A stretch of DNA of 64,000 bases from Echiichthys vipera (taxonomy: Eukaryota > Chordata > Actinopteri > Perciformes > Trachinidae): contig OY829659.1 of NCBI GenBank assembly GCA_963691815.1, positions 11,091,533 through 11,155,532 on the forward strand, in the 5' to 3' direction. Position 1 is the stretch's first letter. Each line of letters starts with the position of its first letter. The notes beneath the pieces are model-generated. The model ran no database searches. It was not told where the DNA came from and saw nothing but the letters and a program-made list of their open reading frames with translations. This document shows, in pieces, positions 1-11,124 of this stretch. The translations under genes were made by a program, and so were the position numbers.

Positions 1-10
1 CACTACCTAC

Positions 11-3000
11 CTGGGTCTGTTGCTGAAACGATGGCCCCAAAGAAGAGGCAGTCAGTAAAGTAAAAGTCCCCTCCAAGCTGCCCCACAACTTTCATGAAGG
101 ACACACAGCCATACATGATCAGCCTAGGAGGAAAGAAGGATGTGTCATGCTGATGTTCCTGATGTGAAATTAGGCAAAATCTTCAATCTGTTACTGTATC
201 GTATAATGTACATATTTCAGAGATAAACAACTTGCCCAATAACAAAGCAGGAGATAACTGTTCCCATGAAAGCATAGGCCAGGATGGAGCCGATGTTTCT
301 GAAGAAATGTCTCTGAGACAGACAAGGACACATTTATTAGAGCAGAGGCTGTCTAGTACTAGTGGTTAGTCTGGGACAATATAGACAAATATCACAATAG
401 ACCAAAAAAAAGTGTGTTTGAAGACTTATGTGAAAAATCCCATGTAAGATACTTCAACTTTGCATTGTGCTGCCTGGTGATATACTGTAGATAATGAGAA
501 AACCAATTGATAAAATAATATTACCAGATCTTTTAAATATCGTCTTTTGTGAGAAATCTGAATCATTAATTCACATGTATCATAAGTCATTTTAACCCAC
601 TTACCCTTTTCAGGCTGTAACCGGCATGGAAGATGATGGGAGGCAGCAAAATGTTGAAAAACACTTCTGGGTCAAAGGTCACCTGAAAAACAGTAAGTTA
701 TAAGAGGTTAAACACCTATTTTCAAGTAGTTTGTTTTAACCTGATCATTTTGTCTGTTTGTGTGTGCAAATTAATATAATTTACCAACATGTTTACATTT
801 TTATAGACAATGTGTCAATGATTGCAGAGGTTATTTATGACACTATAAAACTTTTTTTTCCTGCCATTTGGCACACGGCAGATGTAATTTCATACAAGAG
901 CAGCACACCAAAAAACAAACACTTGCACCCTCCACTCAATCTCCATCTGTTCATCCCCCATCACCTTTCTCAGCATCTCATCGTCTTGCATTTGGTGACC
1001 CTTGCCCAGGCTGACTTCCCCCTTCAGAGTGTATTCGTAGAACCGCCCACTGACGTTGACCAGCAGAGTGGCGGGACTGGCGTTGACGGCACAGCTGAGG
1101 ATCACATCACTCATGCTCTGGGGCACATGGACACCGAACCGCAGGATCACACCCACCAACACGCCTTCAGGGAGGAGAAGGAGAGAGAGGGAGTGAAGGC
1201 AAAGGAGTTAGCCATTGATCTGTGGTAAATTATATTAGCAATGATATCATTTATCTATTTATAAACCTGCTTTTAATTATTATTATTATTTGTGCTAAAT
1301 ACTCGAATTAGATTGAGGTCTTACAAAAACAAAATTAATTCATCCATTTAATTATTCTGAATTTGATGGGCTTTAGAAAAGATGATTTATTCAACCTATT
1401 CATTCATCAAAGCTGCTTCTCCCTGCATAGGGAAAAAGACTGATGGAGCAGGTGTCTGACTAGTTAAAGGGGATGATGAGTAGCTTGTTTTTCAGCTAAT
1501 TTAATGTCTTATATTTTCCAACAATTTTAGCAGTTGCTAATTTGTTAATTTGACTCCTGACCCACAGCAAACTCTTAAAAAAAAAATGACCACAAAATGT
1601 CACAATTCAGTGACTAGCCTTTGTAATATAGAGAGTAACGTTACACGTTAATTTGGATAAATAATCCTTTTAACACCTGGCGACACTACGAATATGCTGA
1701 TCCATCTACCAAGATACTTGAGAATAAGCTGTGGAACTAGTTTTTTTGTGGCATTCATGTCATTATTGAGATAAGACAGCAGGAGATAGACAAGAAATGG
1801 GAGGAGAGAGAGAGAAGGGGTATGACATGCAGCAAAGGGCTGCAGGTAAACAGGATTTAAAGTGTAATTCCAGTGCAAAATCATTAGATACATCGAGTAA
1901 GCCATCGAGACAGTTATTTTCCATGCATGAATGATTAACAAAGATATCCCACAGAGTGGCTAACACTGATTAGCTTGGGGTGGTACGGTGAAGGCATTTA
2001 CCACTAATACAGCTAAAAATAACACCAAACCTCTGCAGTACCATGAGAAAAGTCCCTACACATAAAACTAAGCCCCAATGGGCTCCTTCCTCTTGGATTG
2101 CATTTGGTAATCGACTTGAATGGACTTAACTACGAGAGGAGCTGGTACCGGAGCCAGTTGGTAAGTCTTTCAAAACACTCTTTTAATAAACTCCGGGTTC
2201 ACTAACTAGGTTGTTGGTGCTTTGTTTTATGTGAAGGGACTCTTATCATGCTACTAGAGAGGTTTGGTGTTATTTTGAGCAGTATTAGTGGTTAAAAAAA
2301 GCCGTTTTAATGCTTTCACCAGGATATCCCTGTTAATAGTTCATACACAAAAAGAACTGTCTTGATGGCTTATTTGATGTATGTAAGTGCTGCAAAACAC
2401 CATGGGATGGTTTTGCGCCAGAATTACACTTAAGTCTCAATAAATAAATGCATAAATAAATGTATGAATAAATACAGGAATAAATAAACAAATGCCTAAA
2501 TAAATGTATGAATAAATACAGGATTAAATAAATAAATGCCTAAATAAATGTATGAATAAATACAGGAATAAATAAATAAATGCCTAAATAAAAGAAATGA
2601 ATAAATACAGGAATAAATAAATAAATGTCTAAATAAATGTATGAATAGATGCAGAAATAAATACTGAAATAAAATAATAAATAAATGCTTTACATTTATT
2701 TCTACATTTTTGTTCACCTACATTTATTTAACTCTGTATTTATGCTTTAATTCAGACTTAAGTCATGTTTAGTCCTCCATACAGCCATCATAGCTAGCTA
2801 GCTAGCATTGACGCTAAGTTGAGTTGAAAGTTAATTGATTGACATCGCCGTTAGCTGACGTCAGAGGTCTTACCGTAGATCATCGCGAGTCCGGTTTCGT
2901 GCAGGAACCTGAATCGCCGGTGTTTGAACAGCCATATAGTTAAAATGGTGAGTGTTAAGAGCATTATGAATATGAGTAGATTGGCACTGTCTTGTCGGTG

Positions 3001-3150
3001 GCTCTCCTCAGCCAGCCTTTCAGTCGCAACGTTGTCCATCGCGTTGCTCTCGCCTCGGCTCCCGACGAGCAACACCGTCAACAGAAAAGGCATCAACAGA
3101 AGCGCTTTCGACGGTTTAACGCCAAGAAAGCGTCTCGCTGTAAGTCCCAT
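11..3150 (-). CDS. slc9a6: Endosomal Na+/H+ exchanger NHE6 (5' part of gene, five coding exons)
   Basis: Organellar sodium(potassium)/proton exchanger that alkalinises recycling and early endosomes. Coding exons, in transcript order, are 2874-3150, 965-1164, 605-682, 236-312 and 11-123; all phases agree, giving about 248 residues of a family protein of roughly 700. The gene continues past the window start after a donor at 9-10. Residues 15-30 are hydrophobic and signal-like, and 57-75 form the first conserved membrane segment, followed by HRRFRFLHETGLAMIYG. Exon 2 has the family stretch LLVNVSGRFYEYTLKGE, with possible N-glycosylation sites at NAS and NVS. Exon 3 has FDPEVFFNILLPPIIF, and exon 5 ends in FGAIVSATDP. 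AEESHRQDSANLL and YGCV...GDFYFTDC match NHE6 better than NHE7, hence slc9a6. Which teleost duplicate it is cannot be told. Intron 4 uses a GC donor. The start is the first ATG of the conserved N-terminal exon. Confidence 0.93.
2436..2740. repeat. AT-rich minisatellite (AAATAAATG-type units)
   Basis: Tandem degenerate units of about 44 bases (aataaatgcctaaataaatg, then tatgaataaatacaggaat) lie in slc9a6 intron 1. The array is flanked by cttaagtct on the left and agacttaag on the right, near-inverted ends. After the right flank comes catgtttagtcctccat, which recurs as catgtttagacctccat after a related AT-rich array near 51180, so the array is probably part of a dispersed element. Confidence 0.8.
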
Positions 3151-3199
3151 TGTGGATTTCTGTGAAACGCTTACATTTGTGGTTGAATTAGTATCGCTT

Positions 3200-3300
3200 T
3201 TGAGGGTAAACTAACTGCTTGGACGAGATATATCGGCCAAATGACAGCTTTCTTCCGCAGCCGTTATCAAAACACTGGCACTTCCGGTTCTTCAAAATAA
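3200..3300 (-). promoter_or_regulatory. Probable slc9a6 5' UTR/core promoter
   Basis: The 150 bases upstream of the slc9a6 start are richer in CpG than the surrounding AT-rich DNA. They contain ACTTCCGG at 3280-3287, a consensus ETS/GABP-type site common at TATA-less housekeeping promoters. No TATA box is seen. The transcription start is not visible. This is inferred from position and motif only. Confidence 0.35.
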
Positions 3301-3584
3301 AAGTCAGCCTATGACTGCTGTACTCCTGAGACAGCGACCCTTCCGGGTGTTTGAGGTCATGGACACGAGAAGTAGATGTGCTGAGGCTCTAGTCCAGTCA
3401 TTTCTCTTAAAAAAGGTTGAACAAATTGCAACAGAGGCAAACTCAACTGGTTTTATATCCTCAATATGTCCTGAGTAAGGAAAAAAAGCCCAGAAGAATC
3501 CCAATAGGGGAAAGTTAAAAAGAAAAAAAAGACCCAAATATACCCTTTGCCTTCGCCTTTTCATTATTTTTCTCACGCAAATAA

Positions 3585-3597
3585 GGGGGGGGGGGGG
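3585..3597. repeat. Poly-G run (13 G)
   Basis: A homopolymer of 13 G on the plus strand just before a SINE. Its length is likely to be unstable or mis-sequenced. Confidence 0.9.
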
Positions 3598-3624
3598 ATA
3601 ACCTTCAGATATCACCATGAAAAT

Positions 3625-3890
3625 TAAATGGACTTGTACTTATATAGCGCCTTTCTAGTCATCTGACTACTCAAGGCGCTTCACAGTGTCTGTCACATTC
3701 ACACAGACATTCACACTGATGGCAGTGGACATCTACATACCATCTAATCTGATCTAACCATTCACACCACATTTACACACCCATGCGCAGCACTGGAGCA
3801 ATTCGGGGTTCAGTGTCTTGCCCAAGGACACTTCGACATGTGGACCGGGGGGAGATGGGGATCGAACCATCAATCTCTCGAACAGAGGAC
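3625..3890 (-). mobile_element. tRNA-derived SINE, copy 1
   Basis: Read on the minus strand, the element has a tRNA-like B box (GGTTCGATCCCC), then a core with gtccacatgtcgaagtgtcc, and a 3' end with gaaaggcgctatataagtac. A second copy at about 52755-53055 is nearly identical apart from a short deletion here (about 8 bases near 3700), so the family has moved recently. The A-box end of this copy is replaced or truncated near 3890. It is a common teleost SINE type and carries no coding capacity. Confidence 0.85.
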
Positions 3891-5330
3891 CCAGTGGCTA
3901 GCTGTCACTCAAGAGTCCGGGCCCCTTATTATTCATAAACTTTAACCTCCAATAAAATAAAAACTAGCCTGGTACAAAAACATTCACCCCCCTCAGTTTA
4001 TTCATGGAGATATGACCTAAACATACAGACTAGAAAGTTATTTTTTACCAAGCCTTAAATAGGTTTAATTATGCTGTGAAAACGGTCTGTTTAAGATGGG
4101 GGTCAATGAGAAACTGCTCTATTATGAAACCTGTCCCTAGTGGACACTCAGTGAATTGCAACTGTTGGCACTTTATTATTCGATCAACCGGAGAGTCGCT
4201 GTGGTGGGGGCTTGCATTCTTGATGAACTTGATTTCTGCTCTTACTTATAACTTTGATGCAGCTGTGATGGTTTTGACAGGTGAGTACTTTGTTCCCTGA
4301 TTTTCACAGAAAGGGTGCTATGTTCCCCGGTCTGTTATTTTTTCCACAATCAGTGCAGGATTCCACAGCAAATAGGCCTGTGTAGACCCTACCACTACCC
4401 CCTAACCCTGACCCTAATCCTGACCCTATCCGTTACACCTTACCCTAAAAAAATGCCAAATTAAATCAGCGAAGCAGAGGCTTATGCGACTGGGGAACAT
4501 ACGGCCCTTTTCGGGGGAAAACATAGGGATGACCCCATTTTGACCATGCCTCAGAAGTACACCATCATCCAAGACCCATGGGGCTTTTTAAGAACCTCTG
4601 ATGCAATATCAATTACTGCATATAATTTGCTTTTCTGAAAGTATTATTCAAGCATGTCTATATTTCTCATTATCTTTTATTATTTCATTTGACTTTATTT
4701 TCAAAACTGATGAATACACATAGACCCCTCTCAGAGATCAGCAAAAATGTTTCTGCATTTTCAATGTTTAAAAAAGAGCAATAAGATAATTATAATTTGC
4801 ATCCTTGTACGCACAAAAACCCTGTGCGGTAAAATGAGCTGAGATGACCCGATTGTCGTCTGACATCACAGATCAAATGGAAAGTTTAAAGTTGGTCACA
4901 AATATATGCATAATACTGGTATTTGGCAAAATATTACATATATCAAACACAATGTAAATGTGCACCTAATACAGGTTACTAAAATATAGGTATGTCTTTC
5001 ATTATTCGATAGTGAAACTTTAATAATTCGTCTGTCTTTTGTACACACTTAAGATGTATCTTCTCAATCTGTGTTTTTCTTAAAACCGTTTCCTTTGACA
5101 GGAAACAAAACCCACAAAATTCAGCTTTGCAGCACACGCTAAAAGCGACATATCTCTGGTGTGATATGAACCTGTCATGCACAAAGTATGTTTTAGCTCT
5201 AAATTTCCCTTGTTAGAAAGGGAAACATGAAAACACACAGACATGCTGTAAATGTAACTCATTTTAATTAAGTTCATTGCATATTTTGTACTGAATACTT
5301 TATTAACTGACATTTAATGAAGTTCAAGCT
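3891..5330. other. Intergenic spacer between slc9a6 and the il2rg relic
   Basis: AT-rich spacer. Apart from the fold-back element at 4316-4520 and a short il2rg-promoter-like segment at 5097-5124, I see no gene. The short open frames here lack recognisable domains and splice partners. Confidence 0.6.
4316..4520. mobile_element. Fold-back element with CCCTAA-like core
   Basis: Inverted ends ctatgttccccggtc (about 4318) and, on the other strand near 4510, gtatgttccccagtc enclose about 180 bases. The core has several ccctaaccctgaccctaatc-type repeats that resemble telomeric motifs. It looks like a non-autonomous fold-back repeat and has no open reading frame. The outer boundaries are approximate. 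Confidence 0.5.
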
Positions 5331-5537
5331 AAATGTGCTAAACAGATGTGTTTATCCTCTTCCACTTTCACCATTCTTGTTTTATCTGAGAGACAGCAGG
5401 TTTCTTTAAAGGAGGCATCTCAAAAAGAGCTGGATATCCCAAACCTTTACAATCCAGATTGTCCTGTGTCACACAGACTTGGCACATTTAGCAACTGCAG
5501 GGCAGAAACTGAAAATAACACGTGTTTGACCAGTTAA
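5325..5537 (+). pseudogene. Relic of an il2rg-like 3' coding end (tandem-duplicate remnant)
   Basis: Bases 5396-5459 align without gaps to 11144-11207, just past the il2rg stop, at 49 of 64 identical positions by my count. Both encode QVS(L/V)-x-EASQ...L-x-x-P-x-LY-x-PD when read in matching frames. Upstream, CLSSST here aligns with the end of the il2rg frame (PCSSST). The open frame runs on to a stop at 5535-5537. No receptor ectodomain, transmembrane or Box 1 exon lies upstream, so this is an orphan tail rather than a gene. The best reading is a remnant of an ancient tandem copy whose middle was deleted. Confidence 0.6.
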
Positions 5538-5931
5538 ACAGTTACTTTTATGTCAGAAGAGCAGATTTGTATTGGAGACAATCTTGAAAAATTGTAATAA
5601 GTAACCAAAAATTACACAATTATGTTCTAAGTTTTATGAGTCTGTGTCATTGCAATTATTATTTTCAACCTTTAACAAACTGCCACTGCATGCATTTGCA
5701 TTTTAACAGAATGGATATCATTTCCGAAAACAAACATTTTTTTTGGAAGTTAACAAACTTATATTATTGTTGAAAAGGGGAATGATGACCAAATAACAGT
5801 ACAGCATAGTCTATGCTTTCACATACAGTAGATTCAGTTCTGAAATGTTTTCCAAATGTTCTCTGTGTGTGTTTTTTACATGACTGTCATACAGCAGGAG
5901 GCCTTACTGCAGACATGTCAGCTTAGTTTCT

Positions 5932-6054
5932 GACAGGAAACGAAACCAACAAGAGTCAGTTCAGGAGTGGCAAACAGAAGTTAAATATGTGATACGTCGC
6001 TACCGAGATATAGAAGTAGGCCTGCGTTGATGTATCCTGTTTCAGTGCGCCACG
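5932..6054 (+). promoter_or_regulatory. Probable il2rg proximal promoter and 5' UTR
   Basis: It lies directly upstream of the il2rg start. It contains gacaggaaac at 5932-5941, an AGGAA ETS-type core; mammalian IL2RG is known to depend on ETS-family sites. The 28 bases starting there match 24 positions of a segment at 5097-5124, a second sign of upstream duplication. There is no clear TATA box, and the transcription start cannot be read from sequence. Confidence 0.4.
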
Positions 6055-9000
6055 ATGCCGACGAGACTGCTTCTGTTCCTTTTTCTGACAGGACATGTGT
6101 TTGCCAACGAACCACCTGGTAAGAACATTTCAAATGATCGTGTAAATAGAGATGAATTCTGAATTAGACTATTTGGATGTGACAGTTACTGACTTTCCTT
6201 AAGGGCTTTTGTCAGATCTAATTATATTGTTTTACATTTGGCTATGATGACGTGAAGATGCTTTTATTTTCATTTGAATATCTATTGTGTTCGTTAAAGA
6301 TATTAGTATACGTTAAAAGCTTTACAATGTAAGAGTGATTTTTACTATGTTTTTGATAACTTTACTAAAAAATAAAATCAAGATTAGAAAAGGTGCTGTG
6401 AAATATGATAAGGCCTTAATGGTGTAAATAAGCGATCACTTGTAAGTATCAAATTGAATTAAACTGAGTTTATGGTAAATCCTTACTTCCTTCATTATGT
6501 GCGTTTTGTGTAAATTCCCTTTGATGTCATTTTGCTGCCATTTCCTCATTGTGTGTGTGCGTGTGTGCGTGTGTGTGTGTGTGTGTGTGGATTGCTATTA
6601 TCATCAATTATCATTAATCTTCAATGAAGTTGGTCTATATACGTGTAAGCTAAATGATATGTGGTTTATTTCTTACATGAAACTACTCTGCTGGTCTCAA
6701 CCCTCTTGTGTCTCTGACAGATGTGGACTGTTTGGTGGTGCATCTGAAATATGTTCACTGTTCCTGGAATAAGCAGGGGGCTCCAGAAGTCAATTACACC
6801 TTCTACGGCTGGTTCGTAATTTTGCACAGTGGCTCTGACAAACTCAAACTTATATAACACCTTTCATACGAACATTCAGCCCAAAGTGCTTCACAGAGCA
6901 AAACCTAAATAATACAGACAACAACAAAATTATAGAATTATGCAAGACTAAAAATGACAATAAAATAGTTAGAAATTTACAAATAAAAGCCAAAAGAAGT
7001 GTTAAAAAAGAATGTAAAAACCAATGATTAAAACTAAGGCTAAAACATGACTCAGTTATACTCAGTTCAAATTTCAGAGAGAGCTTTCCGTTCTGATAGC
7101 TAGAGGTAAGGTGTTAAACGTACGTAGTTTTATTTGACACATAAGGAACAATTAGAAGAAAGGCAGTTGAGGACTTTATCCGTCTAAAAAGAAAGAAAGT
7201 CTCTGGTGTTTGTTGGAGAGTGTCCATTTAATGCTTTAGAAACAAGTAAAAGAACTTTAAAAGAAATTAAATTAAATAAAAGATACAGGTAGCCAGTGCA
7301 GTGTCTTAAGGCAAGGCAAGGCAAGGCAACTTTATTTGTATAGCCTGTGAATGTTCTCATTCGTCCAGGTCGTCGTTATCCTCAAAGCAATTTCAGTCAG
7401 AAACAACTGGACTGGTTGTTTGTCTAGGAAGACGTTTCACCTCTCATCCAAGAGGCTTCATCAGTTCATGTACGCATCTGACCAGGCTGACCAGGCTGGG
7501 ACTGGTCAGCCTGGTCAGTTGGACCAGTCCCAGCCTGGTCAGATGCGTACATGAACTGATGAAGCCTCTTGGATGAGAGGTGAAACGTCTTCCTAGACAA
7601 ACAACCAGTCCAGTTGTTTTTGACTGAAATTGCTTTGAGGATATTTGTATAGCACTTTTCATACACAAGGCAGACTCAAAGTGCTTCACAGCACAACATG
7701 TCATGAATTAAAATGCATTACAGAAAGACAAAGAGAAACAATAATAAAAACAGTGCGGACGTTAAAAGTGCAAAGGTTTAGCAGACTTAAGCAGTCATAC
7801 AATGTGATTAATTGTCCTTGATTTAGTTAAGACTAGATATAAAGTTCTTATAGACTTTTCAGATAATCCAGTAAAAAGGGCTTGTTTTAAAATTTTAAAA
7901 GTTATCATAGCCTGAGTTATTTTTAGCATCTTTCTGAGTTAAAAAAGAAAAAAAAAGGTCTGACTTTTGCGATTAATCTTGAGATGAGAAAAGGATGTTT
8001 TAATGATCTTAAAATGATAATCAATCACAATACGTGATAATGGTTTGCAGTTGTCAGTGTGGAAGTGAATCCATTTAATCATTTTTTTACCCATTTCAGT
8101 CAGTTTCATATTGTTTTGTCCTGTTATATATATACAGGTATATACTGTATATGATAACTGTATTGTTGTTAATTCAATATGATTCCACACAAATGAAATA
8201 TAAAAAACGTAACTTGTTTAAACAGAACAGCACATTGCTTTTTCTTATAAACAGAATGAACTTGTGGTAGACCTGACCTTGTCTCTGATGGGACTTCTGC
8301 TCATAACAGAAGTGGAGCAATATGTTTGTGATTCTTCACACCGCGTGAGAACTTCAGAGCATAGACTCTCTGTAACTCTTAGACGTATGATACATGGAAA
8401 GAGAGAAAAGCATCACCACCACCACATTGTGCTTCGTATGTGAATGTCTAAATACTGATTTCTTTACAGGTTCCACAATGATAACGTCACTGAGTGTCCC
8501 ACCTATCTGTCAGAGAACAACACGAGCACTGGATGTAATCAGCCCTATAAGAACACACTCGACAGGTTCTCTACATTTCACACCAAACTGGAACATGAGA
8601 ACCAGAGTTCTCAGATGAACCATTCTCTTAAAAAAAAAGGTACCCTTATTTACTGCAAACGTGCAAAATTACATTGGAAGGTACTTTTCAAAATAGCAAA
8701 CCAATTAACGAGGCACCGATTTGTGGTGCAGCATCACTTAAACAGGACAAAGTATTACAATGAGTAATGTCGGCCTTAATACCTTGTCATCACATCATAT
8801 ATCTACAGTCAAGTTGAATCCACCAACCAACCTGACTATCCAGTATGGATCTGACGCCAACCTGTGGCTCAACTGGACCCAGATTGCTGTGAATTGTGTG
8901 GAAAGTGAAGTTCGCTACAGGATAAACGACGGGAAGTGGGCGGTAGGCAGTTTGAATACATCACTCATCCTTCTTTTTCATTCTTTGTTTTCTCATCTTT

Positions 9001-11124
9001 TTTTGTCTTCAGTTAGCACCCGTCTGCTTTCTCAACTCCATCTTACTCTCCGCAGACTTCTTCAGTCAGTATTGGGATACAGAATTACTGCATCAACTTG
9101 CCCTCCAGCAGTTCCCTGTATGAGCTGCAGGTGCGGAGCAGATTGGGGGACTCCTGTGGAAAGTCTTTATTCTGGAGTGACTGGAGTGAGCCTGTTGTCT
9201 GGGGATCCAACAACAGCACAGGTAACATTGTGAACTGTTCGCTCTGAAAAAAGCATATACAGTAACTCACAGTTTGTACAGAAAGAATGCAATTATCACT
9301 GACTTCTAGTGGTAACCAATAGAAACTGCAACATAACCTACTAAAGAAGTCTCAGATACAGAACCAGTATGTGGGAAATTTGACCCGATTCGTCTCGACT
9401 CTATGTATAGTTCACACTCTTTTTAAGAAACACTTTTCCAGGACATTTCTAGTAGTTTTTCTTAAAAATCAAGACAGCACTTGCTCACAAACATAAATCA
9501 TACAATTTACTGGTAGGCCAACATAGATTGTTTCCTGAATATTTGGTCATTTTAATCCATTTCTAGGTTTTTCCATGACTGGAAAGCTAGACTCTAAGGT
9601 CTTCGAGCACACGTGGAACTCCCATAGTCTTCAAAAATTGGCATTATCTGATAAATGGGCAAGAAACTAGTAAAGGGATAGTTCAGGTTTTTTTTTTAAA
9701 TGCGGTTGTATGATAATACTACTACTACTGTAGATAACACACTGGCTATGGATAAGTAGCTCATACAACCACACTTCAGAGATTCTGAAACTATCCTTTT
9801 AAGAACTTTGGATGAATTCCAATATGTTGAATTGATATTTTGACAATAATATGTAGTATTTTTACAGGTCTACATTCTTCTTTTGTTCTTCCCAGACTGG
9901 TAAATGAGTTTTTGGAAGCCAGAACTTTAATTGAGGAGACAGTAATAATAATCCCGTAAACAGTATATGATGGCCTGTGTGGGCAATAGGGGACTAAAAA
10001 CCTGACTTACAAACATTTAAATATGTGCAAGTTATTTGGCAAAGCTTCTATGAATTTCCATCAAAGATTTCTACCACCAACGCACACATGATTGAACATT
10101 AAAGGTTGTTTTATCTGCAACTGCTGAACTGCATGTGCACATTAAACGCTATAAGATTATGAAACTATAAAGACATCTTTCTCTCTCCCCCTCACAGAAA
10201 CTCTCAACAGTCTGATGTCTGTGTGGACCCCAGTGCTGTGTGTGGTGGGTGCTTTCATCCTCATCATACTGGTCATGTTGTTGCTGCACCATGAAAGGTG
10301 GGTCATGAGTCATGAGTATAAATGCTTGTTTCTTATACTGTAGCCACAGAGTACCAGCAATGAGTACTCATATCCTCAGTTTTCCCTTTGAATTTCTAAG
10401 GACAACAATATTTACCTAATCAAACTGTTATCAGTTGTTAGTATTATGCCATAAAAATGTCAATTGTTTAAAGCAGCAGTAAATGTAAGTGGTCATTCAA
10501 GTAATCGTTTTACAGGCAATATTTTTGTATTCACGCAACCAAAAAAGTAGAATATCCCTAACTTCCCTTAACTACAGTGCTAAAGATCTACAGAACAAAA
10601 TGAATGTAGATGAAGATGTTGATATGATCACGTGAGAGTAAACTGTGCCTACCTCTTCTACAGAATCAGAATCATCTTCATCCCCATGGTTCCCAAGCCG
10701 TCCCCGAAACTTCACAACATTGAGGTCAGTAGCGTTCTGAGCTCTCTTCCGCTGCCACACAAAAGATTAGTGTTGAAACCTAATCTTTTATATGGCAGCT
10801 GATAAAACTACACACCATAACTACTGCAGTGTCAATGAAAGAAATGTACCATGGCGTTAGGTGAAAACAAACTAAGTCATGCATGTTTTTCTTTTTTCAA
10901 AGGATTGGTTTCAATTCCCCAAAGGCCTGAAAGAGAGTTTAAACTACAATGAGCGTCCCTGTACTGTTCGTGAGTACTGCCATGTCCCCAGCTCCGACAG
11001 CGAGAGCTCCTCCTGCTCCTCCTCCTGCTCTGTCACTACCGACCAAACCGACTGCTCCGTCTCCATCCCTGTGAACGAATTGGACCTATCTACCCCCTGC
11101 TCCTCTTCAACCCCACAGTTCTAG
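6055..11124 (+). CDS. il2rg: Common cytokine-receptor gamma chain (IL-2R gamma), eight exons
   Basis: Type I cytokine receptor shared by the IL-2/4/7/9/15/21 group; it binds JAK3. Exons are 6055-6118, 6721-6811, 8470-8639, 8809-8942, 9056-9221, 10198-10297, 10664-10724 and 10903-11124; phases agree throughout, giving 335 residues. Residues 1-18 are a signal peptide. The first receptor domain has paired cysteines (DCLVVHLKYVHCSWN, ECP, GCN), and the second ends in WSDWS at 193-197. The transmembrane segment is about 218-238, and Box 1 is PMVPKPSP at 249-256, for JAK binding. The tail is serine-rich and ends PCSSSTPQF. The exon 2 donor (GTTCGT at 6812) is required by phase; a second GT four bases on would bring an early stop. 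The stop at 11122 appears to truncate an older, longer tail (see findings). Position next to snx12 and slc7a3 agrees with human Xq13.1. Confidence 0.93.
6544..6590. repeat. (GT)n microsatellite in il2rg intron 1
   Basis: An alternating GT/GTGC run directly visible in the sequence. Confidence 0.9.
6842..7332. mobile_element. SINE-like repeat in il2rg intron 2
   Basis: It begins with cttatataacacctttcata and cccaaagtgcttcacag, a sequence block found at the ends of many teleost short interspersed repeats, followed by A-rich DNA. A GGCAA-repeat (about 7310-7330) leads into a second repeat of the same kind, which the palindrome at 7345-7641 interrupts. Boundaries are approximate. Confidence 0.5.
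7345..7641. mobile_element. Palindromic MITE-like insertion with 12-bp target duplication
   Basis: A near-perfect palindrome runs from 7379 (tcctcaaagc) to 7641 (gctttgagga), with arms of roughly 120 bases that differ mainly by one extra 9-base gaccaggct unit in the left arm. The centre is near 7508-7521. A further 34 bases, not mirrored, precede the left arm. The same 12 bases, tatttgtatagc, flank it at 7333-7344 and 7642-7653, and the outer sequence joins into one SINE-like repeat, so this is a clean nested insertion. A single-arm relative is at 14396-14660. Confidence 0.8.
7642..7760. mobile_element. Right part of the interrupted SINE-like repeat
   Basis: tttgtatagcacttttcata and ctcaaagtgcttcacagcac continue the short repeat split by the palindromic insertion. 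A short A-rich tail (aataataaaaa) follows. Confidence 0.55.

Noticed and set aside
758..1228. 156-codon plus-strand frame over slc9a6 exon 2
   Set aside because: It is antisense to the conserved NHE6 exon, begins at a non-ATG codon and has no domain.
2496..2717. Minus-strand frame of repeated IYLFI-type residues
   Set aside because: It is a translation of the AT-rich minisatellite.
7670..7690. caaagtgctt, identical to a miR-17-type seed region
   Set aside because: It lies in the SINE-like block that also occurs at 6880 and has no flanking hairpin.
7351..7704. Overlapping frames on both strands with shared peptides
   Set aside because: They come from the palindromic element, so both strands give the same translation; not genes.
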